A stretch of 64,000 bases of DNA from Nonomuraea sp. NEAU-A123 (GCF_018603905.1 NZ_JAHFZZ010000007.1:437376-501375), one strand, 5' to 3'. Counted from the stretch's first letter, positions 8,677 to 17,640 are shown. Translations and numbers: made by a program. Notes: generated from the sequence alone by a model not told the origin.

Positions 8677-9477
8677 CTAGTGGCGGATGGCTCTGGCGTA
8701 CCAGCGGCCGTCCATGCGGTCGACGTGCAGGGGGCGGCCGAAGCAGTCGGACAGGTTCGTCGGTGTGAGGACGTCCGTGACCGGGCCGGCCGCCAGGACG
8801 CGTGCTTCACGCATGAGCATGGCGTGCGTGGTCGTGGCGGGTACCTCCTCCAGACGGTGGGTCACCGTCACAGTGGTGAGCACCGGCCTGGTCATCGCCA
8901 GGTCCTCCACCGTCTCGATGAGGTCCTCACGGGCCGGCAGGTCGAGGCCGGCGAACGGCTCGTCGAGCAGCAGCACCGCCGGGTCCGACATGAGCGATCT
9001 GGCCACCCTGATCCTGGCCCGCTCGCCCTGGGAGCACACCCGGAACAGGCGTTCGGCCAGGTCCTTGCAGCCCACCTCCCCCAGCAGCCGCAGCGCCCGA
9101 TCCCGCTCGGCCTCGCCGTACCGGTCCCAGAGGGGGGCGCTCGTGCCCGTGTGGCCGGTGAGCACCACGGTGAGGGCGGTGGCGCCTTCCTCCTCCAGGA
9201 GTTCCTCGTCGATCAGCCGCTGGCTGGAGGCCACCAGGCCGATGTGGCGCCGCAGCGAACGCACGTCGACCCGGCCGAGCCGGTGGCCGAGGATGCTGGC
9301 CGTACCCTCTGTCGGGTGCCGTATGGCGGCGGCCAGCGAGAGCAGCGTCGTCTTGCCGGCACCGTTGGGCCCGAGCACGGCCCAGTGCTCGCCGTACTCC
9401 ACTCGCCAGTCGACCCCACTCAGCAGCGACTTGCCGGCGACCCGGACTCCTACGCCTTCGAGTTCAACAACGTGCAT
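8677..9477 (-). CDS. ABC transporter ATP-binding protein (ModF/iron-type)
   Basis: A 266-residue single ATPase domain. Walker A is GPNGAGKTT (about residue 37), the Q-loop region GLVASSQ, the signature CSQGERARIRVARSL in place of LSGGQ, Walker B VLLLDEPFAGLD, and the switch His in VTVTHRLEEVP. The atypical CSQGE signature resembles stand-alone ModF-like or Fe-type ATPases. No permease or binding protein is adjacent, so the partner and substrate are unknown. It lies antisense between cobU and cobS, which hints at cobalamin uptake but does not prove it. Confidence 0.82.
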   Translation of the reverse strand: MHVVELEGVGVRVAGKSLLSGVDWRVEYGEHWAVLGPNGAGKTTLLSLAAAIRHPTEGTASILGHRLGRVDVRSLRRHIGLVASSQRLIDEELLEEEGATALTVVLTGHTGTSAPLWDRYGEAERDRALRLLGEVGCKDLAERLFRVCSQGERARIRVARSLMSDPAVLLLDEPFAGLDLPAREDLIETVEDLAMTRPVLTTVTVTHRLEEVPATTTHAMLMREARVLAAGPVTDVLTPTNLSDCFGRPLHVDRMDGRWYARAIRH

Positions 9478-9695
9478 CCGGCCACCCTAGTGGCCGCCCC
9501 CGACCGCGATCAGCGTCCGATGGTGGGGTGTATTTCTATTTTTTACGGCCAGCCCGGTGAGCCCCACCCGCCATACGGGGTTGAGGTCTGTCCAGGGGCA
9601 CGCTCCTCCGGTTTACGGGGCTGGGGCCCGTAACGTGCGTCTTCTTGGCCCCGGTCCGTGGACGGGCCGACAACCGTGAGGGGGGAATTGGGGTG

Positions 9696-10541
9696 ATGGA
9701 CGGGACGCGGTTCGCGATCGGGACGCTGAGTGTCTTCCCTGTTCGGGTGACACGCGTCGATCGTGAGGTCGCGGGGCGGGCGATGGTGCTGGCTCCGGCC
9801 CTTGGGCTGGTGCTGGGTCTGGTGAGCTGTTTGCCGCTGCTGCTGCCCGGGCCGCCGTTGCTGGGCGCGGGGCTCGCGGTCGGGCTGCTGGCCGTACTGA
9901 CGCGGGGGCTGCATCTGGACGGGCTGGCGGATCTCGCGGACGGGCTGGGCAGCGGGAAGCCTGCCCCTCAGGCGCTCGACATCATGAAAAAGTCGGATAT
10001 TGGGCCGTTTGGCGTGATGACGCTGGTGCTGGTGCTGGTCGTCCAGGTGGCCGCGTTGTCCGGGCTCGGGCCGCCCGCCCTGGTGACCGCCTGCGTGACC
10101 GGCCGGTTGGCGCTCACCTGGGCCTGCCGGTCAGCCGTCCCCGCCGCCCGTCCCGACGGGCTCGGAGCGCTGGTCGCGGGCACGGTACGCCCAGGCGCCG
10201 CCTGGGCGGCCACCGCCACGGCCCTGGCGGCGGCCGCGGCCCTCGGCTCGGCGGCCGACCATGGACTCGGTCTGATGGGGCTCGGCTCCACGGCCAGCCA
10301 CGGACTCGGCCTGGTGACCGGTGACGGACTCGGCTCGGTGGCCAGCCACGGACTCGGCTCGGTGGCGGGACACCGGATGGTCTACGTGCTCCCTCTCGGC
10401 GTGGTCGCCGGGCTCGGGGCGGCACTGCTCCTGCTCCGCCATGCCAGGCGGCGCCTGGGCGGCGTAACGGGTGACGTGCTGGGCGCGCTGGTCGAGACCG
10501 CCACGGCCGCCACGCTCACCGTCTGCGCCCTGTTCGGCTAA
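9696..10541 (+). CDS. cobS: Adenosylcobinamide-GDP ribazoletransferase
   Basis: A 281-residue integral membrane enzyme joining adenosylcobinamide-GDP to alpha-ribazole in the last steps of B12 synthesis. Family marks are the FAIGTLSVFPVRV start, LTRGLHLDGLADLADGLGSGKP with the acidic DGLAD motif, and MKKSDIGPFGVMTLVLVLVVQ. The start is ATG 9696 after a G-rich stretch. Residues about 185-228 are unusual: tandem GLGS-(V/T)ASHGLG-like units form an insert between membrane helices that most CobS proteins lack. The 218-bp upstream gap shows no recognisable cobalamin riboswitch. Confidence 0.9.
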   Translation: MDGTRFAIGTLSVFPVRVTRVDREVAGRAMVLAPALGLVLGLVSCLPLLLPGPPLLGAGLAVGLLAVLTRGLHLDGLADLADGLGSGKPAPQALDIMKKSDIGPFGVMTLVLVLVVQVAALSGLGPPALVTACVTGRLALTWACRSAVPAARPDGLGALVAGTVRPGAAWAATATALAAAAALGSAADHGLGLMGLGSTASHGLGLVTGDGLGSVASHGLGSVAGHRMVYVLPLGVVAGLGAALLLLRHARRRLGGVTGDVLGALVETATAATLTVCALFG

Positions 10542-10909
10542 TCGACGCCGCCTGTCGCACGACCGGGGACCGGCCACGCCGGACCGGTCAGCGTGCCCCC
10601 GGCGGCGCCGTCCGCCACGACGCCGGTCAGCCGCAGCACGCCGGTCACGGCCAGGGCGACGACCGCGAGCCCCACCAGTACATCCGGCTGAGCCTGCGCT
10701 CCATCGCCTTGCCGTGCACCGCGATGCCGAACAGCACCCACCCAGACCACGCACCAGACGGCCACGCTCATGAGGAGGTCGACATCTCGCCGTCGGCCAT
10801 GAGGCCCCGCCGCCAGTGCGTGGCCAGCGGTTCGGGCAGCCGGTCGCGCACGGCCAGTGGTGCCGCGACCAGCGCGGCGGTGACGATCAGCCCCCACGCG
10901 GGGGATCAT
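10538..10909 (-). pseudogene. Frameshifted DUF1648 membrane protein remnant
   Basis: Parts of a DUF1648-type protein are spread over two minus-strand frames. The ATG overlapping the gntR stop is followed by a run of five C; from there the other frame reads AWGLIVTAALVAAPLAVRD and LPEPLATHWRRG, the family hallmark. Later LFGIAVHGKAMERRLSRMYWW and, back in the first frame, VLVGLAVVALAVTGVLRLTG appear. At least three frame changes and a TGA are needed, so the gene is dead. In relatives such a membrane protein is coupled to a YtrA-type GntR gene, as here. Confidence 0.7.
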
Positions 10910-11253
10910 GGCAGTTCCTCCAGCATCGTGATGAGGTCTTCGCGGCGGTAGCCGAGCCTCATGGCCTCTTCCAGAAGTTCGCGGGCCCGCTGCAGGAGCA
11001 GCGCCCGCCCGTCGGCGCGGCCCGCGACACTGACGCCGCGCCCCCGCCTGAACTCCAGCAGTCCCTCATCGCGCAGGTCACGCAGGGCGCGCAGCACCGT
11101 GTTGGGGTTGATGCCGAGCGCCTCGGCCAGGTCGCGGGCGGGTGGCAGCCGGTCGCCCGGCGCGTACGAGCCCTCGCCGATGGCACGGCGGATCGCGCCG
11201 GCCACCTGCTCGTGCAGGGGACGCGCGTCGTTGAGGTCCAGAGTGAGCAACAT
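10906..11253 (-). CDS. GntR-family regulator, YtrA subfamily
   Basis: A 115-residue protein with a winged helix-turn-helix (residues ~5-75: LHEQVAGAIRRAIGEGSYAPGD, LPPARDLAEALGINPNTVLRALRDL) and only a short C-terminal helix pair, as in YtrA regulators. It lacks the ligand-binding domain of larger GntR proteins. An inverted repeat abuts its own start codon, so autorepression is likely. Its usual co-regulated partner, a DUF1648 membrane protein, is decayed downstream. Confidence 0.88.
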   Translation of the reverse strand: MLLTLDLNDARPLHEQVAGAIRRAIGEGSYAPGDRLPPARDLAEALGINPNTVLRALRDLRDEGLLEFRRGRGVSVAGRADGRALLLQRARELLEEAMRLGYRREDLITMLEELP

Positions 11254-11274
11254 GGTGCTAATGACGCTAGCACC
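11254..11274 (-). promoter_or_regulatory. Probable YtrA-type operator
   Basis: A perfect inverted repeat, GGTGCTA-N7-TAGCACC, directly abuts the gntR ATG (11251-11253). Position and symmetry suggest that the regulator represses its own transcription, possibly from a leaderless promoter. It lies 84 bp upstream of pepA on the other strand. Confidence 0.7.
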
Positions 11275-11358
11275 AAGTCTTCATGTTTGCGCAAAGGCGA
11301 TTGGTGGGATGAACCCCTGTTTGTGAGTACCTCGAAACCCTGGATAGCATCGGTTTAC

Positions 11359-12831
11359 GTGACCACTGTGCGGCTGAACTCAGCAGATCCAGTCTCTTTC
11401 GACACCGACGCGCTGATCGTCGGGTTCCGGTCCGGCCCCGAAGGCCCTCGCCCTGCCACGGGCGCCGAGTCTCTCGACGCGGCCTTCGGCGGCAGGCTCG
11501 CCGCCTCGCTCACCGCCATCGGCTTCTCCGGCAAGCCCGGAGAGCTCGCCAAGGTGCCCGTGTTCGGCGCTCTCGCCGCTCCGCTGCTGGTCGCGGTGGG
11601 TCTCGGTGACTCCGCCGACGCTGAGGCGCTGCGCCGCGCCGCGGGCGCCGCCGTACGCTCCCTCGCCGGTACGTCCCGCGCCGCCCTGGTCCTGCCCACC
11701 GAATCGGCCGAAGAGGCCGAGGCCGTGGCGCTGGGCGCGCTGCTGGGCGCGTACGGCTTCTCCCGCTACCGCACGAACGGCGAGGCGAAGGAGCCCGTGG
11801 GCGACCTCACCGTGCTCTCGAGCGACGGGTCCGACGAGATCGCCGGACGCGCCACCGTGCTGGCCGAGTCGGTCACCCTCGTCCGCGACCTGGTCAACAC
11901 GCCGCCCTCCGACCTGTGGCCGGCCAAGTTCGCCGAGATCGCCGAGCAGCGGGGCGGCGAGGCCGGGCTGACCGTCGAGGTGCTCGACGACAAGCAGCTC
12001 AAGGACGGCGGTTACGGCGGCCTCGTCGGCGTCGGCCAGGGCTCGGCCAACCCGCCGCGCCTGGTCCGCCTCTCCTACACCCACCCCGAGGCCACCAAGA
12101 CGCTGGCGTTCGTGGGCAAGGGCATCACGTTCGACTCCGGCGGCCTGTCGCTCAAGCCGTCGGCCTCCATGGACTGGATGAAGTCCGACATGGGCGGCGC
12201 GGGCGCGGTCCTGGGCGCCCTGATCGGCATCGCCCGGCTCGCCCCGCAGGTGAACGTCGTCGGCTACCTCTGCCTGGCCGAGAACCTCCCCAGCGGCACC
12301 GCGCAGCGCCCCTCCGACGTCATCCACAGCTACAGCGGCAAGACCGTCGAGGTGCTCGACACCGACGCCGAAGGCCGCCTGGTCCTCATGGACGGCATCG
12401 CGCGCGCCGCCGAGGACTCCCCCGACCTGATCGTCGACGTGGCCACCCTCACCGGCGCGCAGATCGTCGCGCTCGGCTGGCGCACGGCCGGCGTGATGGC
12501 CAACGACGACGCGGTGCGCGAGCTGGTCGTCGAGGTGGCGGGGTCCGCGGGCGAGGGCGCCTGGGGCATGCCGCTGCCGGAGGAGCTGCGTAAGGGCCTC
12601 GACTCCCCGATCGCGGACATCGCCAACCTCCAGCCCGAACGCTGGGGCAGCATGCTGGCCGCGGGCATTTTCCTGAAGGAGTTCGTGCCCGACGGGGTGC
12701 GCTGGGCGCACATCGACATGGCCGGACCCGCGTTCAACAAGGGCGAGCCGCACGGCTACACGCCGAAGGGCGGCACGGGGGCCATCACCCGCACGCTCAT
12801 CGGACTGGCCGAGCGGCACGCGAGCATCTGA
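11359..12831 (+). CDS. pepA: Leucyl aminopeptidase (M17)
   Basis: A 490-residue cytosolic M17 metallo-aminopeptidase that removes N-terminal residues. The C-terminal catalytic domain shows the metal-site segments VGKGITFDSGGLSLKPS and the signature DTDAEGRLVLMDG, with the bicarbonate-site Arg in EGRL. The N-terminal macro-like domain covers roughly residues 1-170, and NTPPSDLWP marks the domain junction. The GTG at 11359 gives VTTVRLNSADPVSFDTDAL, a typical family start; the frame is open far upstream but does not resemble protein. It is followed 51 bp later by lpdA. Confidence 0.93.
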   Translation: MTTVRLNSADPVSFDTDALIVGFRSGPEGPRPATGAESLDAAFGGRLAASLTAIGFSGKPGELAKVPVFGALAAPLLVAVGLGDSADAEALRRAAGAAVRSLAGTSRAALVLPTESAEEAEAVALGALLGAYGFSRYRTNGEAKEPVGDLTVLSSDGSDEIAGRATVLAESVTLVRDLVNTPPSDLWPAKFAEIAEQRGGEAGLTVEVLDDKQLKDGGYGGLVGVGQGSANPPRLVRLSYTHPEATKTLAFVGKGITFDSGGLSLKPSASMDWMKSDMGGAGAVLGALIGIARLAPQVNVVGYLCLAENLPSGTAQRPSDVIHSYSGKTVEVLDTDAEGRLVLMDGIARAAEDSPDLIVDVATLTGAQIVALGWRTAGVMANDDAVRELVVEVAGSAGEGAWGMPLPEELRKGLDSPIADIANLQPERWGSMLAAGIFLKEFVPDGVRWAHIDMAGPAFNKGEPHGYTPKGGTGAITRTLIGLAERHASI

Positions 12832-12882
12832 AACAAATGAAAAGATGACGGCATCACGTACACCCCGACAAGGAGCCTGACT

Positions 12883-14247
12883 GTGGCCTACGACATCGTC
12901 GTCCTGGGAGGCGGCAGCGGCGGATACGCCTGCGCGCTACGGGCGGCTGAGCTGGGCAAGACGGTCGCCCTGATCGAGAAGGACAAGATCGGCGGCACCT
13001 GCCTGCACAGGGGATGCATCCCCACCAAGGCCTTGCTGCACTCGGCCGAGGTCGCCGACGAGACCCGCGAGAGCGAGGCGTTCGGCGTCAAGGCGCGTTT
13101 CGACGGCATCGACGTGCCGGGCGTCCACGCGTTCAAGGACAAGATCGTCACCCGTGCCTGGAAGGGCGTGCAGGGCCTGCTCAAGGGCGCCGGCGTGACG
13201 GTCGTCGAAGGCGAGGGCCGCCTGGTCGGTTCGCACCGGATCCAGGTGGGCTCCGAGGTGTACGAGGGGCGCAACATCGTCCTGGCCACCGGTTCCGCGC
13301 CCAAGACGCTGCCCGGGCTGGAGATCGACGGCGAGCGGGTCATCACCAGCGAGCACACGCTGAAGATGGACCGCGTGCCCACCTCGGTGATCGTGCTGGG
13401 CGGCGGCGTCATCGGCGTCGAGCTGGCCAGCGTCTACCGCTCGTTCGGCGCCGAGGTCACGATCGTCGAGGCGCTGCCCCACCTGCTGCCGACCGAGGAG
13501 GAGTCGAGCTCCAAGCTGCTGGAGCGCGCCTTCCGCCGCCGCGGCATCAAGTACGAGCTGGGCGTCTTCTTCGAGGGCGTCAAGACCACCGACACCGGCG
13601 TGGTCGTCACGCTCGCCAACGGCAAGACCCTCGACGCCGAGCTGCTACTGGTCGCGGTCGGCCGCGGCGCCGTCTCGGCCGGGATGGGCTTCGAGGAGCA
13701 GGGCATCACCGTCGAGCGCGGCGCGGTCGTGGTCGACGAGCACTGCCAGACCTCGGTCTCCGGCGTCTACGCGATCGGCGACCTGATCCCGACCCTCCAG
13801 CTGGCCCACGCCGGGTTCGCCGAGGGCATCATGGTGGCCGAGCACATCGCCGGACTCAACCCGCCCGCCATCGACTACGCGGGCGTGCCGCGGATCACCT
13901 ACTCCGACCCCGAGGTCGCCTCGGTCGGCATCACGTCCGCGCAGGCCGCCGAGCGCGGCATCGAAATCGTCGAACAGGTCTACGACCTGGCGGGCAACCC
14001 CAAGAGCCAGATCCTCGGCACCGCGGGCGCCGTCAAGGTCATCGCCCAGAAGGACGGACCCGTCGTGGGCGTTCACATGGTGGGCCGCCGCATCGGCGAG
14101 CTCGTGACCGAGGGTCAGCTCATCTACAACTGGGAGGCTCTGCCCGCAGAGGTCGCCCAGCTCATCCACGCACACCCGACCCAGTCCGAGGCCGTCGGTG
14201 AGGCGATGCTGGCCCTGGCCGGCAAGCCGTTGCACGTACACAACTAG
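12883..14247 (+). CDS. lpdA: Dihydrolipoyl dehydrogenase (E3)
   Basis: A 454-residue flavoprotein that reoxidises dihydrolipoyl groups with NAD+ for 2-oxo-acid dehydrogenase complexes. It has the FAD motif VVLGGGSGGYACALRAAELG, the redox disulfide GGTCLHRGCIPTK (C40 and C45), the NAD motif VLGGGVIGVELASVYRSFG, the second FAD motif VYAIGDLIP and the C-terminal catalytic HAHPTQSEAVGEA. The start is GTG 12883 after AAGGAG. sucB follows 38 bp downstream, so the two are probably co-transcribed. Confidence 0.95.
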   Translation: MAYDIVVLGGGSGGYACALRAAELGKTVALIEKDKIGGTCLHRGCIPTKALLHSAEVADETRESEAFGVKARFDGIDVPGVHAFKDKIVTRAWKGVQGLLKGAGVTVVEGEGRLVGSHRIQVGSEVYEGRNIVLATGSAPKTLPGLEIDGERVITSEHTLKMDRVPTSVIVLGGGVIGVELASVYRSFGAEVTIVEALPHLLPTEEESSSKLLERAFRRRGIKYELGVFFEGVKTTDTGVVVTLANGKTLDAELLLVAVGRGAVSAGMGFEEQGITVERGAVVVDEHCQTSVSGVYAIGDLIPTLQLAHAGFAEGIMVAEHIAGLNPPAIDYAGVPRITYSDPEVASVGITSAQAAERGIEIVEQVYDLAGNPKSQILGTAGAVKVIAQKDGPVVGVHMVGRRIGELVTEGQLIYNWEALPAEVAQLIHAHPTQSEAVGEAMLALAGKPLHVHN

Positions 14248-14285
14248 TCCAAGCCCTCGAGATCAGAACGCGAGAGAAGATAACG

Positions 14286-15785
14286 ATGCCGGTCTCCGTA
14301 CAGATGCCCCAGCTCGGCGAGAGCGTCACCGAGGGCACGGTAACCCGTTGGCTGAAGAAGGAGGGCGAGCGCGTCGAGGCCGACGAGCCGCTCCTCGAGG
14401 TATCGACCGACAAGGTCGACACCGAGATCCCGTCGCCGTCGGCCGGCGTCCTCACCAAGATCGTCGTGGCTGAGGACGAGACCGTCGAGGTCGGCGCGGA
14501 GCTCGCCGTCATCGACGAGAACGGCCAGGCCGGCGGCGCCTCGGCGCAGGAGGCCGCCCCGGCCCCCGCCGCGCAGCCCGAGCCGCAGCCGGAGCCCGAG
14601 CCCGCCCCGGCTCCCGCACCGGTCTCCTCGATCCCGCAGCCCGCCCCCGCCCAGGCTCAGGCTCAGGCCCCGGCCCCGGCCCCGGCCCCGGCCCCGGCAC
14701 CGGCCCCCGCGCCGGCTCCGGTGCAGCAGGCCCCGGCCGCTCCGGCGCCCGCTCAGCAGGTGCCGGCCGCCTCCGAGTCGACCCCGCTGCCGTCCTCGGG
14801 CGACAGCCCCTACGTGACGCCGCTGGTGCGCAAACTCGCCAACGAGCACGGCGTCGACCTCGACTCGATCACCGGCACCGGTGTGGGCGGTCGCATCCGC
14901 AAGCAGGACGTCCTGGAGGCCGCCAAGTCGCAGCGCGAGCAGGCCGCCGCCCCGGCCCCCGCCGCCGCTGCCGCTGCCGCTGCCGCTGCTCCCGCCGCCG
15001 CCCCCGCTCAGACCGCGACGGCCCCGGCCGCCGCCCCCGAGCCCGTCGAGGTCGACACCACGCTGCGCGGCCGTACGGAGAAGATGTCGCGGCTGCGGCA
15101 GACCATGTCCAAGCGACTGGTCGAGTCGCTGCAGACCGCGGCCCAGCTCACCACGGTCGTCGAGGTCGACGTCACCAAGATCTCCCGACTGCGCGACCAG
15201 GCCAAGGCCGACTTCCTGCGCCGCGAGGGCGTCAAGCTGTCGTTCATGCCGTTCTTCGAGATGGCGGCCATCGAGGCGCTCAAGCAGCACCCGAAGCTCA
15301 ACGCCACGATCAACAACGAGACCATGGAGGTCACCTACTTCGACGTCGAGCACCTGGGCATCGCGGTCGACACCGAGCGCGGCCTGATCGCGGCGGTCAT
15401 CAAGAACGCCGGCGACCTCAACCTGGCCGGCCTCGCCCGCAAGACCGCCGACCTGGCCGAGCGCACCCGCGCCAACAAGGTGACGCCCGACGAGATCACC
15501 GGCGGCACCTTCACGCTGACCAACACCGGCAGCCGCGGCGCCCTGTTCGACACGCCGATCCTGAACCAGCCGCAGGTCGGCATGCTCGGCACCGGCGCGG
15601 TCGTGAAGCGTCCCGTCGTGATCGACACCGCTGAGGGCGAGGTCATCGCGGTGCGGTCGATGGTGTACTTGGCGCTGACGTACGACCACCGCCTCGTCGA
15701 CGGTGCGGACGCGGCCCGCTTCCTGACGACCGTGAAGCGTCGCCTGGAAGAGGGACGCTTCGAGGCCCAGCTGGGTCTCGCGTAG
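14286..15785 (+). CDS. sucB: Dihydrolipoamide acyltransferase (E2) of a 2-oxo-acid dehydrogenase
   Basis: A 499-residue E2. One lipoyl domain spans residues ~1-78 with the lipoylated Lys43 in EVSTDKVDTEIPS. A long Pro/Ala linker (~80-170, including a run of alternating PA) precedes the E3-binding domain (TPLVRKLANEHGVDLDSITG). A second A-rich linker leads to the catalytic domain (~250-499), ending in TYDHRLVDGADAARFL with the active-site His. Many actinobacterial SucB proteins carry two or more lipoyl domains; this one has one. Oxoglutarate specificity is inferred from the lpdA context. A strong hairpin follows. Confidence 0.9.
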   Translation: MPVSVQMPQLGESVTEGTVTRWLKKEGERVEADEPLLEVSTDKVDTEIPSPSAGVLTKIVVAEDETVEVGAELAVIDENGQAGGASAQEAAPAPAAQPEPQPEPEPAPAPAPVSSIPQPAPAQAQAQAPAPAPAPAPAPAPAPAPVQQAPAAPAPAQQVPAASESTPLPSSGDSPYVTPLVRKLANEHGVDLDSITGTGVGGRIRKQDVLEAAKSQREQAAAPAPAAAAAAAAAAPAAAPAQTATAPAAAPEPVEVDTTLRGRTEKMSRLRQTMSKRLVESLQTAAQLTTVVEVDVTKISRLRDQAKADFLRREGVKLSFMPFFEMAAIEALKQHPKLNATINNETMEVTYFDVEHLGIAVDTERGLIAAVIKNAGDLNLAGLARKTADLAERTRANKVTPDEITGGTFTLTNTGSRGALFDTPILNQPQVGMLGTGAVVKRPVVIDTAEGEVIAVRSMVYLALTYDHRLVDGADAARFLTTVKRRLEEGRFEAQLGLA

Positions 15786-15795
15786 TCCACGCGCG

Positions 15796-15831
15796 CTAGG
15801 GCCGAGGATTGATCGTCTTCCTCGGCCCTAG
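15796..15831 (+). terminator. Terminator hairpin after sucB
   Basis: CTAGGGCCGAGGA pairs perfectly with TCCTCGGCCCTAG (13 bp, 10-nt loop) starting 10 bp after the sucB stop. It lacks a T-run, as is usual in high-GC actinomycetes. Confidence 0.8.
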
Positions 15832-15889
15832 CCACCCACCCGTCACCCATCTGGGTGGTTGACCATCTGATGCCCGCCCCTCCACAACG

Positions 15890-16040
15890 GGCTTCACTTT
15901 CCGGCGCTTCGCGCTTTCGGAAGCTCAGGCGCTGCTCCCAGTCGGGCCAAAGGCCCGACCCCTGAAGGACCTCGCTCCGCTCGGACGCCCTCCTGAAACG
16001 CGGCTCCGCCGCGCGCTTCGCCCAAACCCTCGATCGTTGC
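15890..16040. other. Non-coding segment with clustered mini-hairpins
   Basis: Between the sucB terminator and the tgmC relic (15832-16233) I see no gene. The part near 15897-16030 is dense in short GC palindromes with 3-4 nt loops: GGCGCTTCGCGC, GTCGGGCC-AAA-GGCCCGAC, CTCGCTCCGCTCGG and CGGCTCCGCCGCG. They mark the junction between backbone and accessory DNA. The role is unknown; a decayed mobile-element end or a repetitive extragenic element is possible. Confidence 0.45.
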
Positions 16041-16233
16041 CCAGACGGAATGATGTGAGAGGCGGCGACCCTGTCCCAAGCTTCTTGAGGAAGACTCGTG
16101 ATCAGCCGGCCAAGGCGCCCGCTGAACTCGCTACGCAGCCCCCCCGGCGGCCTTCTGCCATTCGATCTCTTCCCGCACCGGACCCCACCAGCAGCCTCTT
16201 GACGATAGGCACCCCGCGGTGGGCTCCCGTCGC

Positions 16234-16314
16234 TCAGGCAGGCACATCCCACGACGGCCAGTCCACGTCACCCAGCCACACGGGCTGCCAGGTTGGAGTG
16301 ACGGTCAGCCCGAA
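16234..16314 (-). pseudogene. Relic of a tgmC (ATP-grasp RiPP methyltransferase) 3' end
   Basis: On the minus strand the frame reads FGLTVTPTWQPVWLGDVDWP, then SWDVPA and a stop. It matches the last 27 residues of the intact tgmC at 20796 (FGLTATPSWQRVWLGDIDGP, then SWNLPA). Nucleotide similarity covers 16223-16314 against 20785-20876 with no gap and 12 mismatches in 92 positions by my count, extending 11 bp past the stop. Upstream of the Phe codon similarity ends abruptly. The divergence points to an old or paralogous copy. Confidence 0.8.
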
Positions 16315-16410
16315 AGCAATAGAAGCCCTTCTGAAGTAGCGGGCATGGGAAACGGCTGCAAGGCCGGTCAACGGTGCTTGCTCAGTGCTATGCGCTCGCG
16401 CCACCGAGTG

Positions 16411-17625
16411 TCAGCGGGACGTAGCCGATACGGACGCACTTGGTTGGTGCGCCCGCGGCAGGGCGGTGAAACGTCGGGTCGAGGTGGCGACGAGGAGTCC
16501 GAGTGCGGCGTAGGCTGCGCCGAGCAGGCTGGCGGCCGACCATCCCATGGCACTGTAGGCCCAGGTGGTGGTGATCGCACCGAGCGCGGAGCCGAGGGAA
16601 TAGAAGGCCATGTAGGCGCCGATGACGCTGCTGCTCTGGTCGGGGCGGGCGGTGGTGAGCAGGTGCTGGCTGCTGACGTGAACGGCTTGCACGGCGAAGT
16701 CCAGGACGATGACGCCGACGATCAACAGCCACAGCGATGACCCCGCTTGAGCGATCAGCAGCCACGAGGCTGTGAGCAGGGCCAGCGACCAGCCGGTGAC
16801 CGAGGGCGCTAAGCCCCGGTCGGCCCATCGGCCGGCCCGGGCCGCGCCCAGCGCCCCGGTGAGACCGGCGAGTCCGAACAATCCGATCTCGGCAGTGCCG
16901 AAGTGCCACGGCGCGTCGCCTAGCGGGAGGGCCAGTCCGCTCCACAGCGTGCCGAAGGAGGCGAAGAGGAAGAACGCGACCAGTCCGCGACTGAGGAAGA
17001 GCCGGTCGCCGACGACCAGACGACCCAGCGATGACAGCAACTGCCCGTATCGGGCTCGGGGGCGGCGGATGTCGGCCTCGAGGGTGAATCGGGCGGCGAG
17101 CGCGAGCATCGCGCAAAGCCCGGCGATTACTAGGTAGACCATGCGCCAGTCGGTCAGCTCCCCCAGTGTGCCCGCGACCACCCGCACTCCGAGGATCCCG
17201 GTGACCACGCCCGAGGTGACCACTCCGATATTGCGGCCGCGCTCGCCGGTCGGTGAGACGGCGGCGACGTAGGCCACCGTGATCTGGACGACCACGGCGA
17301 ACAGCCCTGCCAGGGCCAGGCCCGCGATCGCGATGCCACCGCTGGGCGCGGCGGCGGCCACCCCCGCACCTACTGCTGTGAGCAGCAAGTGCACCATGAT
17401 GAGTCTGCGGCGGTCGAACAGGTCACCGAGCGGGACCAGCAGCACCAGCCCCGCGAGATAGCCGATCTGGCCGGCGGCGACCAACCACCCCAGTGCTCCT
17501 TCCCTCAGCCCGAGGTCCTCGCCCGCGGCCTCGAGGACCGGCTGGATGCCGTAAACGGTCGACACCGCCACCGCGCACACCAGCGCGAGCACGGCCCGCT
17601 GCCTCCTGGCCAATCCTGATGACAT
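16411..17625 (-). CDS. MFS transporter (DHA1-like efflux)
   Basis: A 404-residue, ~12-helix major facilitator. The loop 2-3 motif LLVPLGDLFDRRRLI (G-x-L-x-D-R-R type) and the mid-protein loop RRPRARYGQLLSSL are visible. Sugar or drug efflux is plausible; the substrate is unknown. The start is the ATG at 17623-17625 with GGAAGGTG just upstream, not the TTG four codons before it. It is transcribed divergently from an HxlR regulator, with two matching imperfect palindromes in the gap, so HxlR probably controls it. Confidence 0.85.
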   Translation of the reverse strand: MSSGLARRQRAVLALVCAVAVSTVYGIQPVLEAAGEDLGLREGALGWLVAAGQIGYLAGLVLLVPLGDLFDRRRLIMVHLLLTAVGAGVAAAAPSGGIAIAGLALAGLFAVVVQITVAYVAAVSPTGERGRNIGVVTSGVVTGILGVRVVAGTLGELTDWRMVYLVIAGLCAMLALAARFTLEADIRRPRARYGQLLSSLGRLVVGDRLFLSRGLVAFFLFASFGTLWSGLALPLGDAPWHFGTAEIGLFGLAGLTGALGAARAGRWADRGLAPSVTGWSLALLTASWLLIAQAGSSLWLLIVGVIVLDFAVQAVHVSSQHLLTTARPDQSSSVIGAYMAFYSLGSALGAITTTWAYSAMGWSAASLLGAAYAALGLLVATSTRRFTALPRAHQPSASVSATSR

Positions 17626-17640
17626 ATCACCTTCCAATAA

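Noticed and set aside
9478..9695. Possible cobalamin riboswitch before cobS (and before cobU)
   Set aside because: I looked for a B12-box-like GCC-AGGA-GACC-type core and found no convincing match. A covariance-model search would be decisive.
11380..12819. 479-codon minus-strand frame opposite pepA
   Set aside because: The composition (Gly, Ala, His, Asp-rich, low hydrophobic patterning) is that of a complementary-strand shadow; pepA motifs are all in place on the plus strand.
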